Shown here: one piece after another, positions 1 to 7,052 of the stretch | Layout: every line of letters starts with the position of its first letter | Position numbering within the stretch: position 1 is the stretch's first letter | Source of the DNA: Bacteroidia bacterium | Lineage (GTDB): Bacteria; Bacteroidota; Bacteroidia; Bacteroidales; Azobacteroidaceae | Direction of reading: 5' to 3' | Assembly (NCBI GenBank): GCA_026000155.1 | Contig: BNYG01000048.1 | Span: forward strand, 1-12,715 | DNA length: 12,715 bases | Notes under the pieces: model-generated | The model's input: the letters and a program-made list of their open reading frames with translations, nothing else | Databases searched by the model: none | Told to the model about the DNA's origin: nothing | Position numbers and translations under genes: made by a program

Positions 1-223
1 ATCCATTGTCTCATGATCAGAAAAATTTATTAATAAATAAAAAAAATAACTCCGTAAATTTACAAAAATATATATATATTTATTATAAATAAGTTTATTT
101 TTTTACAATAAAATTCAAGTAAAATAACTATATTTGTCAAGTCACTTGTTTTATTTATCTACTTAATACAGTGAGAGAAAACAAAAATTGTCAACAATAT
201 TAAAAATTTACACACTCTGGATT
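1..223. other. AT-rich intergenic leader upstream of the protease gene
   Basis: This stretch before the protease gene holds no convincing gene. It is extremely AT-rich, with long runs of A, T and alternating AT between about 40 and 115. A perfect 10-bp palindrome, GTAAATTTAC, lies at 54-63; it could be an operator half or chance in such biased sequence. A promoter-like element near 129-136 is listed separately. I see no terminator hairpin or RNA gene. Confidence 0.5.
101..136 (+). promoter_or_regulatory. Putative Bacteroidetes-type promoter for the protease gene
   Basis: TATATTTG at 129-136 matches the Bacteroidetes -7 consensus TAnnTTTG exactly. A T-rich stretch around 101-105 stands where the weaker -33 TTTG element is expected, but it does not match it well. 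Transcription would start near 142, giving a 5' untranslated region of roughly 80 nt before the ATG at 224. In such AT-rich DNA chance matches occur, so this is moderate evidence only. Confidence 0.4.
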
Positions 224-2872
224 ATGAAAACAAAGAAAATGATTGTCTTTTTGGTTCTTTTTTTATGCATTTCGGGGCATAATGTAATAATCGCTCAAAC
301 CAACGGAACGAAACAACCGCCCAGTTTTCAATACGACCCTGCGACTTTTGCAACTCCGCAAACGTTCCGGTTGGATTTTAAGGGAAATATCCAAAAATTA
401 ATGGCAGAAGATGAAGCGGACAGCAAACAGGGGATGCCCTTGCGTCTTGCAGTGAGCACAGAGACAGCCATCGACCTCAGCAGCAGGAATATGACCCGGG
501 CAGTTTTGCCTTCAAACGAACAAATCCGGCAATACGCAGTCCGGTCGAACGGCGCGAAAGGATTAATTGTCACTTTCAGCGAATTGTATATTCCCGAAGG
601 CGACGAATTGTTTGCCTATACCAAAGACAGAAATCAAGTCAAGCTGTTCACGCACGATACCAATCCTTCGGGAGAATGGTATGCGACAGGCGCACTGTAC
701 GGAGATGAAATTATCTTCGAATATGTTCAGGCTTCGCAAACTGCCGGACAGCCCCGCATCAAAATAGCGGATATTGCTTACATATACCGTTCCACCGAAG
801 AAACAGCTGATGTGATGACCTGCTATATCAACGTTTCTTGTCCGGAAGGCGATGATTGGCAATTGCAGAAAAACGGCGTGGTGGGTTTATCCATCCACCT
901 GAGCGATGGCTGGTATATCTGCAGCGGCTCCCTGATCAATAATGTACGGGAAGACGGCGCTCCCTTTATTTTAACGGCAAATCACTGCATTGATGGATAC
1001 CAAAGCTACACTTTTCCAACCATGGAATTTGAGTTTTTCAAAGAATCCACCTCAACCAATTGTTTCATACAATCCACCTACAGTTCCCTGACTAAAAAAC
1101 TGACCGGAGCAACGCTGCTCGCGACTACGGCAATAAACCATGCTTCCGACGGCACGCTGCTGCAACTGACCGACAACATCCCCGACGATTGGGACGTTTA
1201 TTACAACGGTTGGGACGCCCGGGATATTCCGGCTACCGGCGGCGTAAGTATTCATCATCCGAATGGTTATGTCAAAAAAATATCTACTTTTACCACTCCT
1301 TTGGTTTCGGTTGGGAATATCGCTATGGGAGACGGAGTTTATACCGGAACGAATGCACACTGGAAAGTGGTATGGGCATCCACCGGGGTAAGACGGCACA
1401 GTGTCACCTACGGAGGTTCTTCCGGATCGCCGATTTTTAACCAGGATAAGCTCATTGTAGGAACTTTGACCGGCGGCAGCTCGTATTGCGATTCGCCGGA
1501 TGAACCCGATTATTACGGAAAGTTTTCCAACCATTGGGATAAGTATGATCAAAAATTCAATACCTATTTAGATCCGGATAGTACCGGTACGTTGGTTCTG
1601 AAGGGCTACGATCCGCATGGATTCATCCTTACCGGCAAACCCGTTGCTACCGAAGCTACCGGAATAACGCCGGTAGGTTTCACGGCCAATTGGGAGAAAT
1701 TGGAAAATGCCAATAAATATTATTTAGATGTTTATCAAAAGTTTGAATCCGACTCGATTGCCTATCTGGATGGATTTGAAAGGAAAGAGATAGCCAACGA
1801 CTCGTCCTTCACTATTACCGGATTAGACCATGCAACGGAATATGGGTATGTGGTAAGAGCCGGTTACCGGAATCAAGTGACCGATCCTTCCAATGAAATT
1901 TCCGTCACAACCGATCCTGCTACCTTCGAATATTTTTATCCGGTAGCTACGGCAGCTACGGATATTTCTTCCGCTTCTTTTACAGCTAATTGGGAAACAC
2001 TTCCCGAAGCGACTTTTTATTTATTGAATGTATATCGGAAAATCGAAGCAACGGATTTTACCGATACGGTTGATTTTACCAACCGGAAACTACCGGAAGG
2101 CTGGACAAAAAACAGCATTTCTTATTACACGCAGGAAGGTCAGTACGGACAATCGGCGCCCGCTATCCGTTTGGGAAGCGACGAACAGGTAACATCGCCG
2201 GATTATGCGGAAAAAACGGTGAAATCCCTCCAATTCTGGTATCGCGGGATCTCCGCAAGCGCTTCCAATGCCTTGGTGATATCGGGACAGGTCGGAGAGG
2301 ACTGGGTGGAAGTGAAACGCATCCAACCTTTGGTTAACACTGAAGGGGGAGATACAATTCTGCTTTCGTTGGAAGAACTTCCGGAAGGATGTACGGCCAT
2401 AAAAATTTTCCATGACCGGAAGAGTGGGTATGTTGCTCTTGACGATATTGTTTTGGAATACGGCACTTTCCCCTACGTGGCATATATCCGGGATTTGGAC
2501 AAATACGAAGTCAGCGACTTACTATACGCAGTCGATAGTTTGGCGCCCCAGTCGGAATATTATTATTCCATCATCGGATACAACGGCAAAAAATATTCCA
2601 ACTTGTCGAACGAAATCGCGGTAACAACGGATAAGGAAGTCGGCATAAAAAGCCCTTCCAATACCACTCGGATCTATGCGGATAAAAATGCCATTCAGAT
2701 TCACACGAATGCCGTAAACACGACGAATGTATCGGTATTTAATTTGGTGGGACAAACGGTGATTTCACGTTCGATGCAGGGACAAGACTTGCTGATTTCG
2801 CGGCAAGGACTTCCTTCCGGAATTTATTTCGTGAAACTCGGAACGGAAACGTATAAAATTTTGTTGCCATAA
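224..2872 (+). CDS. Secreted lysyl-endopeptidase-like serine protease with T9SS sorting domain
   Basis: This is a trypsin-fold (S1-type) secreted endopeptidase of 882 residues. I chose ATG at 224 because it places a clean signal peptide at residues 1-25 (MKTKK, hydrophobic core, end near IIAQ); a TTG at 188 only adds 12 unlikely residues. Residues about 105-190 resemble the N-terminal beta-domain of lysyl endopeptidase-like proteins. The protease domain spans about 200-465, with catalytic His254 in TANHC, probable Asp309 in SDGTLLQL, and Ser402 in GGSSGSP; an IHHPNG segment near 343 also recalls Achromobacter lysyl endopeptidase. Two FN3-like domains follow, each opening with FTANWE (about residues 486 and 586). 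The second is interrupted by a MAM/choice-of-anchor-J-like insert (about 610-746). The last 75 residues form a type A T9SS sorting domain (VFNLVGQ, LPSGIYFVKL), ending ILLP. Expected location is the cell surface or medium. Cleavage specificity for Lys is not proven by the sequence. Confidence 0.9.
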   Translation: MKTKKMIVFLVLFLCISGHNVIIAQTNGTKQPPSFQYDPATFATPQTFRLDFKGNIQKLMAEDEADSKQGMPLRLAVSTETAIDLSSRNMTRAVLPSNEQIRQYAVRSNGAKGLIVTFSELYIPEGDELFAYTKDRNQVKLFTHDTNPSGEWYATGALYGDEIIFEYVQASQTAGQPRIKIADIAYIYRSTEETADVMTCYINVSCPEGDDWQLQKNGVVGLSIHLSDGWYICSGSLINNVREDGAPFILTANHCIDGYQSYTFPTMEFEFFKESTSTNCFIQSTYSSLTKKLTGATLLATTAINHASDGTLLQLTDNIPDDWDVYYNGWDARDIPATGGVSIHHPNGYVKKISTFTTPLVSVGNIAMGDGVYTGTNAHWKVVWASTGVRRHSVTYGGSSGSPIFNQDKLIVGTLTGGSSYCDSPDEPDYYGKFSNHWDKYDQKFNTYLDPDSTGTLVLKGYDPHGFILTGKPVATEATGITPVGFTANWEKLENANKYYLDVYQKFESDSIAYLDGFERKEIANDSSFTITGLDHATEYGYVVRAGYRNQVTDPSNEISVTTDPATFEYFYPVATAATDISSASFTANWETLPEATFYLLNVYRKIEATDFTDTVDFTNRKLPEGWTKNSISYYTQEGQYGQSAPAIRLGSDEQVTSPDYAEKTVKSLQFWYRGISASASNALVISGQVGEDWVEVKRIQPLVNTEGGDTILLSLEELPEGCTAIKIFHDRKSGYVALDDIVLEYGTFPYVAYIRDLDKYEVSDLLYAVDSLAPQSEYYYSIIGYNGKKYSNLSNEIAVTTDKEVGIKSPSNTTRIYADKNAIQIHTNAVNTTNVSVFNLVGQTVISRSMQGQDLLISRQGLPSGIYFVKLGTETYKILLP

Positions 2873-2915
2873 GTCCGGTTGTATGCCAAGGGAATAGAGA
2901 TAATTTTATTGCTTT

Positions 2916-2949
2916 TTTGCAAATTATTATAAAGTAATTATTATCTTTA
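2916..2949 (+). promoter_or_regulatory. Promoter-like element before the ATPase remnant
   Basis: TTTG at 2916-2919 is followed after 22 bases by TATCTTTA at 2942-2949. The latter differs from the Bacteroidetes -7 consensus TAnnTTTG at one base. The element sits about 20 bases before the ATG at 2971. The broken gene may therefore still be transcribed. Confidence 0.4.
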
Positions 2950-2970
2950 CGTATTGAAAATAATAATGGT

Positions 2971-3703
2971 ATGAATATTATCAAAAATCCCTTTGTTACA
3001 GCAGGTTATATTTCTCCGGAATATTTTTGCGACCGGGAAACAGAAAGTAAACAATTAGTGAGTGAAATCACGACCGGAAATAAATGTAGAGGCTATTCTG
3101 CGCTCTCATATTCAAAGGTGTAATAATGCCCGTTTTATTTTTGCCGGCAGCCGGCATCATATTATGGGAAATTTATTTCTAAGCGCTGCCCGGCCTTTCT
3201 ATCAAAGTGTATCAATGATGCACTTGGACAGCATTCCTCTGCCTGAATATACCGCATTTGCCAAACATCATTTTGAAAATAACCGGAAAAACATTACGCC
3301 GGAAACGGTCGAAATCATTTACAGCCGGTTTGAGGGAATCACATGGTATATGCAAAAAATGCTGCATATACTTTACAATATGACTCCTGTGGATGGTTTA
3401 TGTACGGAAGAAATGACGGAGGAAGCGCTTCACAATGTGATTGATTCGTTCAATTACACTTATTCGGAAATGCTTTTCCGGCTTCCCGAAAAACAGAAAG
3501 AACTCCTGATTGCCATTACCAAGGAAGGAAAAGCGCAAGCCGTTACTTCCGGAATTTTTGTCAGAAAATACAAACTTACCTCCGGCAGTTCGGTACAGGC
3601 TGCACTGAAAGGATTGTTAGAAAAAGATTTTATTACCAAGGAAAAAGGTGTTTACAAAATCTATGATAAATTTTTGGGTATTTGGCTGTTGGAAAATTAT
3701 TAG
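2971..3703 (+). pseudogene. AAA+ ATPase (Bacteroidetes STAND-like family) broken by internal deletion
   Basis: The remnant belongs to a family of roughly 370-400-residue ATP-binding proteins that are abundant in Bacteroidetes. An ORF from ATG 2971 encodes the family N-terminus (KNPFVTAGYISPEYFCDRE) for about 37 codons, then leaves frame and stops at 3121-3123. From about 3083, in a frame shifted by one base, the family sequence resumes with NVEAILRSHIQRC and FIFAGS and continues through the helical and winged-helix-like C-terminus to LGIWLLENY and a stop at 3701-3703. What is missing is the middle: Walker A (usually near PRRMGKTGL) and Walker B (IDEFQQI), about 130 codons judged from my memory of the family. 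A 213-residue product could start at ATG 3062, but it could not bind ATP. The function of intact members is poorly defined. Confidence 0.8.
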
Positions 3704-3719
3704 ACGTATTGAAAACATT

Positions 3720-4415
3720 TTACAGCTTCACCTTATACCCCACACCAATCGAAAGCACTTGCGGCTCTCGTCTATCCGTATAGTGGTCATACCGGACAAA
3801 AAAGTCCAGATAGTCGGTTCGGTTCAAGCGCCAGGCAACTCCTCCCTGATAGCGGATACGAGTCCATTCGTTGCCCAGCGGATTATTCAATTCATTGGAT
3901 AATTCGCAAGAGGCAAACGGTTTCCACGGCGAGCCAAAAATGGAATATTCTACCTGTATGCGGTTTTTCAATCCATACTTCGGATTGGTTTTATATTCTC
4001 CATGGTTTTCATCGCGATAAGTTCCCTGTACTCTTCCCCGCCAGGATAAAGTAAAGGAGTTAACGGTTTCTCTATACGAAAGATTGAAATAATACCGGTG
4101 GCGCGGTTCAAAAAGCCGGTCATCATTGTACAAATAAATAAATGCATAATATGCGCCCAATTTTAATTTCTTGTCAAAAAGCGCATAATCAATACCTGCA
4201 CTGGTCACACTGCGATCAAAACCAATGGAATTATCTACCAACCGGACTTCTTCTTCCACCGCTAAGCTGAAAAAACGGCTCAATTCCTTATCCAGTTCCA
4301 CCGACACAATCGCCCCTACATTCGTTTCCTGCTCGCTTTGAGCGAAACAGGCAAAGGGCAAAAGGCACAGCAGGCTAAGAAAACCGCGTGAGACTATCAA
4401 TTGTATTAATTTCAT
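3720..4415 (-). CDS. DUF2490 family secreted / outer-membrane-type protein
   Basis: This 231-residue protein carries a signal peptide (residues 1-26, ending CFAQ). The rest is an alternating, aromatic-rich beta pattern typical of a small outer-membrane barrel, with recurring segments such as HRYYFNLSYRE, FTLSWRGRVQGTYRDE, LKNRIQVEYSI and FFVRYDHYTDRR. This matches DUF2490, a Bacteroidetes family of unknown function annotated as outer-membrane-like. The start codon lies 41 bp inside the end of the DUF4956 gene, so it is the last cistron of the operon and probably translationally coupled. It converges with the ATPase remnant, only 16 bp separating the stop codons, with no clear terminator between them. 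A role as the outer-membrane component of the VTC/DUF4956 system is inferred from gene order only. Confidence 0.8.
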   Translation of the reverse strand: MKLIQLIVSRGFLSLLCLLPFACFAQSEQETNVGAIVSVELDKELSRFFSLAVEEEVRLVDNSIGFDRSVTSAGIDYALFDKKLKLGAYYAFIYLYNDDRLFEPRHRYYFNLSYRETVNSFTLSWRGRVQGTYRDENHGEYKTNPKYGLKNRIQVEYSIFGSPWKPFASCELSNELNNPLGNEWTRIRYQGGVAWRLNRTDYLDFFVRYDHYTDRREPQVLSIGVGYKVKL

Positions 4416-5082
4416 CTGAACTTGCTTTATAATAGACTTTTAGATAAGCCACATCCCGAAGGAAATCGATATGTCCGACTTCTGCTTTTGTAATATCCAA
4501 ACCGGTTCTTTCTTTTAAGTCGTCAAGCATTTCGTTGTATTTATCCGGTTTTATCAAATCTATTTTTTCGTAAAGTACAATTTTAGTGGACGTATGTTTC
4601 AAAAACTGATTGCTTTCGAGTAACCAGATAATCAGGATAAAAAGCAGATTGGCCACAATGACGGATGCAAGCGGAACTTCCATGGCTAATCCGTTGACCA
4701 CCGAAATACCAATGATAACGAACAAATACGTCATTTCCCGTATTTGCACCGTTTCCGTCCGGTAACGAATCATTCCGAAAATGGCAAAAAGTCCTAAAGC
4801 AAATCCGATTTGCATGGGGATGCTTTGCAAGAGGAAGAGCAAAAGGAAAATAGTGACACTAAAAAGCATAAAAGTAAAATAGTAGTCTTTCCTCCGGCTT
4901 TTTGTGTAATAGAAAAATTGTATGATAATCCAACAGATTAACAGATTGAATGCAAACCGTAACAGAAGCATCCAAAAATTAGTAGGGTCAAAAACATCCA
5001 CACCCATAAAAGTAAGCCCTTTTCCGGCTAAATCCTGCGCATGTTCGGCTGCAATTTGAGGATCGTAATCAGATTGAATCAT
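4375..5082 (-). CDS. DUF4956 multi-pass inner-membrane protein
   Basis: This 235-residue protein matches DUF4956. A soluble N-terminus of about 35 residues precedes about five hydrophobic segments at roughly 36-57, 67-87, 90-105, 118-133 and 136-156. The diagnostic motif lies between the third and fourth segments: GMIRYRTE, then QIREMTYLF (about residues 103-121). A cytosolic alpha/beta-looking domain of about 75 residues follows (LDDLKERTGLDITKAEVG). DUF4956 genes are commonly found next to VTC-domain genes and sometimes CotH genes. The start overlaps the end of the VTC gene by 14 bp, and the 3' end overlaps the DUF2490 start by 41 bp. By analogy with yeast Vtc1, it may be the membrane channel or anchor for the polymer made by the VTC domain; that is inference. 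Confidence 0.85.
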   Translation of the reverse strand: MIQSDYDPQIAAEHAQDLAGKGLTFMGVDVFDPTNFWMLLLRFAFNLLICWIIIQFFYYTKSRRKDYYFTFMLFSVTIFLLLFLLQSIPMQIGFALGLFAIFGMIRYRTETVQIREMTYLFVIIGISVVNGLAMEVPLASVIVANLLFILIIWLLESNQFLKHTSTKIVLYEKIDLIKPDKYNEMLDDLKERTGLDITKAEVGHIDFLRDVAYLKVYYKASSDEINTIDSLTRFS

Positions 5083-5851
5083 GTGTCTTATGTATTATTT
5101 TATTAATTAATGTCCATTTACGTTTAAAGCGGTTGTATTTCACGTCGGGATTGGTCAATACCGTTCCCATGCAATATTTACTGAAAGAGGATGGTTTGAT
5201 GCGCAACCGGTTCAATATATCGCGGAAATCGGAATGTTGCCAACCGTCCTGCTTCAATTCAAGGATCAGTAGATTTTCCAAATTCTTTTTTTCACCGGTT
5301 TTATAATTGGTAAACGAAAGATTCAAATCCAGGGTAATACGTTCGGTAGACCGGTTATTCACCAAAGTAATCCGGTTGAATTCATTTGCCAATACCGGTT
5401 CCAAGTCCCGGCTGTCCACCATCGCATTTTCTTCCAAAAACTGCTGGCCGGTATTCAAATCTTCGATCGATTCAATATGGGAAAGAGGCACTGGGACTCG
5501 TTTTTTGCTGGTTCTTCCTTTATTATTTTTATTTTTTACTTCCAAAAAGGAAATATTCGAGTCGATATACGAACGGATGCGAATTTTTTGCCGGTTCAGT
5601 TTTCCGTTCTGGTGCATGGTAAACATACTCAAATCCGGCGTATCAAAATATTGCGTACAGTAAGGAGCAATCCGTTTCCCATTATTTATCTGCACCTTAA
5701 AATACGGCGCCATCTCTTCCAACAATTGAGGAAGAAGTGAAGCCGGAGCTATAAATTTCGAGTCCACGCGATCCATTAAATGAATATTTTTCATTTCTTC
5801 CAATGTGATGGATGGCATTTTTTCCAGGATATTATTTATAGGAGTACTCAT
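5069..5851 (-). CDS. VTC-domain protein, polyphosphate polymerase-like
   Basis: The 260-residue product is a single VTC domain, the catalytic fold of yeast Vtc4, which makes polyphosphate from ATP. The VTC hallmarks appear in order: DRVDSKF (27-33), YFDT (68-71), KIRIRSY with Arg91 and Arg93, FLEVKNK with Glu104 and Lys106, KKRVP (116-120), EFNR (157-160), ERITLD with Arg171, LELK with Glu198, and FSKY with Lys225. These line up with the charged tunnel that binds nucleotide, metal and product in Vtc4; my residue matching is by eye. I chose ATG 5851 because homology begins there and it overlaps the preceding gene by 20 bp; the longer reading back to 6040 is antisense-like sequence inside that gene. 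No SPX domain or membrane segment is present. Some bacterial VTC proteins may polymerise another substrate, so polyphosphate is likely but not certain. Confidence 0.85.
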   Translation of the reverse strand: MSTPINNILEKMPSITLEEMKNIHLMDRVDSKFIAPASLLPQLLEEMAPYFKVQINNGKRIAPYCTQYFDTPDLSMFTMHQNGKLNRQKIRIRSYIDSNISFLEVKNKNNKGRTSKKRVPVPLSHIESIEDLNTGQQFLEENAMVDSRDLEPVLANEFNRITLVNNRSTERITLDLNLSFTNYKTGEKKNLENLLILELKQDGWQHSDFRDILNRLRIKPSSFSKYCMGTVLTNPDVKYNRFKRKWTLINKIIHKTHDSI

Positions 5852-6308
5852 ATACCTTTGTAGAATATAATTTCCCGTCCGGATTATAATTGTATTGGAT
5901 TTTCTTTCTGCCATTGGGGAGGTATTCGTACTTACGAATCCGGTACAATTTGTTTTTATCGTTATATACGTTTTCCCGGATGCATATTCCCGCTTCGTCG
6001 TATTCAAAAGTAACCCGTTCCCTTTGTCCGTAAACAGCATATTCGATTTCTTCCAATTTGAAACCGTGTTCGTCCCAAACCGTTAAATGATCCATCCATT
6101 GCCTTTTTCCTTTGGCATCGGCATTCATTTCTTTCACTACCAAATTTTTACGCAATTCGCGTTTTTCTTCCGGCGTTAAAAACGGAGTTTGTCCTTGTGA
6201 TGCCGGTGGAGGAGTCACCGGCTTTTGATTTTGGGCGATACTGCTGAAACAATAGACACCCAAAATAAGGATGATCAATCCTGCGATGTATTTTTTCGTG
6301 CTCTTCAT
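5832..6308 (-). CDS. Small secreted protein with YD-like repeats
   Basis: I do not recognise a named family. The 158-residue protein has an N-terminal signal peptide (about 1-25, ending SSIAQ), then a proline-rich linker (PVTPPPASQG) and a basic, charged helix-like segment (TPEEKRELRKN). The C-terminal half carries three or four short repeats of the type aromatic-x-Tyr-Asp/Asn-x-x-Gly (TVWDEHGF, FEYDEAGI, YEYLPNGR, YNYNPDGK). They recall YD/RHS or YwqK-type beta-hairpin repeats. The Cys at residue 20 is not in a proper lipobox. The gene sits between the lipoprotein gene (39 bp gap with a palindrome) and the VTC gene (20 bp overlap), so it is very likely part of that operon and acts outside the inner membrane, possibly as a polymer- or wall-binding partner. 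Confidence 0.7.
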   Translation of the reverse strand: MKSTKKYIAGLIILILGVYCFSSIAQNQKPVTPPPASQGQTPFLTPEEKRELRKNLVVKEMNADAKGKRQWMDHLTVWDEHGFKLEEIEYAVYGQRERVTFEYDEAGICIRENVYNDKNKLYRIRKYEYLPNGRKKIQYNYNPDGKLYSTKVYEYSYK

Positions 6309-6322
6309 ATCTGTATTTTAAT

Positions 6323-6342
6323 GGGCGAATGATGATTCGCCC
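6323..6342. repeat. REP-like palindrome between operon genes
   Basis: A perfect inverted repeat has 8-bp arms, GGGCGAAT and ATTCGCCC, around a GATG loop, followed by CCTAC. It lies in the 39-bp gap between the lipoprotein gene and the YD-like gene. Neither strand has a T-run after the stem, so it is not a classical terminator. Its GC-rich arms stand out from the AT-rich spacer. The form (GTAGGGGCGAA… on the minus strand) resembles dispersed palindromic REP elements seen in several bacterial genomes. It could stabilise or process the polycistronic mRNA. Confidence 0.65.
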
Positions 6343-6347
6343 CTACG

Positions 6348-7052
6348 TTAAACGGTTACAATTACTTCAAATGTGACCGGTATTTCATAAATCTTTTCCG
6401 TTTCCCTTATTTCTATAATACCGGAAGACACCACATCTACTGCTTCGTTATTTTTGTCTTCGGTTACGACAGAGACGATATAATCGCCCGGCAATAGTTT
6501 TTGGAAAATAAACGTACCTTTAGCTCCTGCCCGTACATCGTCGAAAGGAGCATCTTCTCCTGCGTGACAGATATATACACGGACACCCACACCGAAACCT
6601 TCTTCGCGCCAACTGCCATTGTGATAATAGTTTGCATGGATTGTTCCCTTTATCATCGCCGTTCCGTACGCTTTGCCGGAATGGATGTAAATCGAAGGAG
6701 CTTTATTAAGTCCTGCACCCACTTTTACTTTTTGGATTTCAGCATGTTTTTGTCCATCCACCGATTCGGAAAGTGCATACACGGAATAATTTCCTGCCCG
6801 CAAATAATCAAAACGATAATATCCGTCCAAACCGGCATCGGTATCATCCCCTACATTCGATTCGTCTCCAAAGGTGATATAGACTTTTTTACCCAAAGCG
6901 GGAAAAGTATCTTTCTGAAAAACAAAGCTATCATCCTGATGTACAACATTGTAAACATAGCCCTCCAAGGAAGAAGAGCCTCCCAAACCTTCCTCATTAT
7001 TGCAAGATGTCAATAAAAATAAACCTAAAAATAAATAAAGTAACTGTTTCAT
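6348..7052 (-). CDS. Lipoprotein with two tandem transthyretin/SdrD-like beta domains
   Basis: This 234-residue protein has a lipoprotein signal with lipobox LTSC; Cys17 would be the lipidated first residue. The mature start CNNEEG has two acids after a short spacer, reminiscent of the Bacteroidetes lipoprotein export signal for surface display. Two related beta-sandwich domains follow. Domain 1 (about 28-122) opens LEGYVYNV and contains GLDGYYRFDYLRAGNYSVYA. Domain 2 (about 133-234) opens MIKGTIHAN and contains AGAKGTFIFQKLLPGDYIVSV. The G-x-Y/F-x-F-x-x-L-x-x-G-x-Y pattern is that of carboxypeptidase-regulatory, SdrD B or prealbumin-like folds. It is the promoter-proximal gene of the VTC/DUF4956 operon. 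No enzymatic motif is seen, so a structural or binding role at the outer membrane is inferred. Confidence 0.8.
   Translation of the reverse strand: MKQLLYLFLGLFLLTSCNNEEGLGGSSSLEGYVYNVVHQDDSFVFQKDTFPALGKKVYITFGDESNVGDDTDAGLDGYYRFDYLRAGNYSVYALSESVDGQKHAEIQKVKVGAGLNKAPSIYIHSGKAYGTAMIKGTIHANYYHNGSWREEGFGVGVRVYICHAGEDAPFDDVRAGAKGTFIFQKLLPGDYIVSVVTEDKNNEAVDVVSSGIIEIRETEKIYEIPVTFEVIVTV

Noticed and set aside
54..63. Perfect palindrome GTAAATTTAC as an operator
   Set aside because: A single short AT-rich palindrome in a highly AT-biased region is expected by chance; no second copy or linked regulator gene is seen.
188..223. TTG start 12 codons upstream of the protease ATG
   Set aside because: The ATG at 224 gives a textbook signal peptide; the extension adds hydrophobic residues ahead of the basic start and uses a rare start codon.
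2905..2925. Hairpin TTGC-TTTTTT-GCAA after the protease as a terminator
   Set aside because: The stem is only 4 bp with an A/A mismatch next to it, and it overlaps the promoter-like element; too weak to call.
3062..3703. C-terminal ATPase part as an independent functional gene
   Set aside because: The frame begins with seven residues not matching the family and lacks the whole nucleotide-binding core; the matching N-terminus lies just upstream in another frame, so a broken gene explains it better.
5852..6040. N-terminal extension of the VTC protein by 63 residues
   Set aside because: The extension lies wholly inside the YD-like gene, shows no VTC similarity, and the ATG at 5851 begins just before the conserved domain.
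6323..6342. Palindrome considered as an intrinsic terminator
   Set aside because: Neither strand has a T-run after the stem, and it lies between genes of the same operon.
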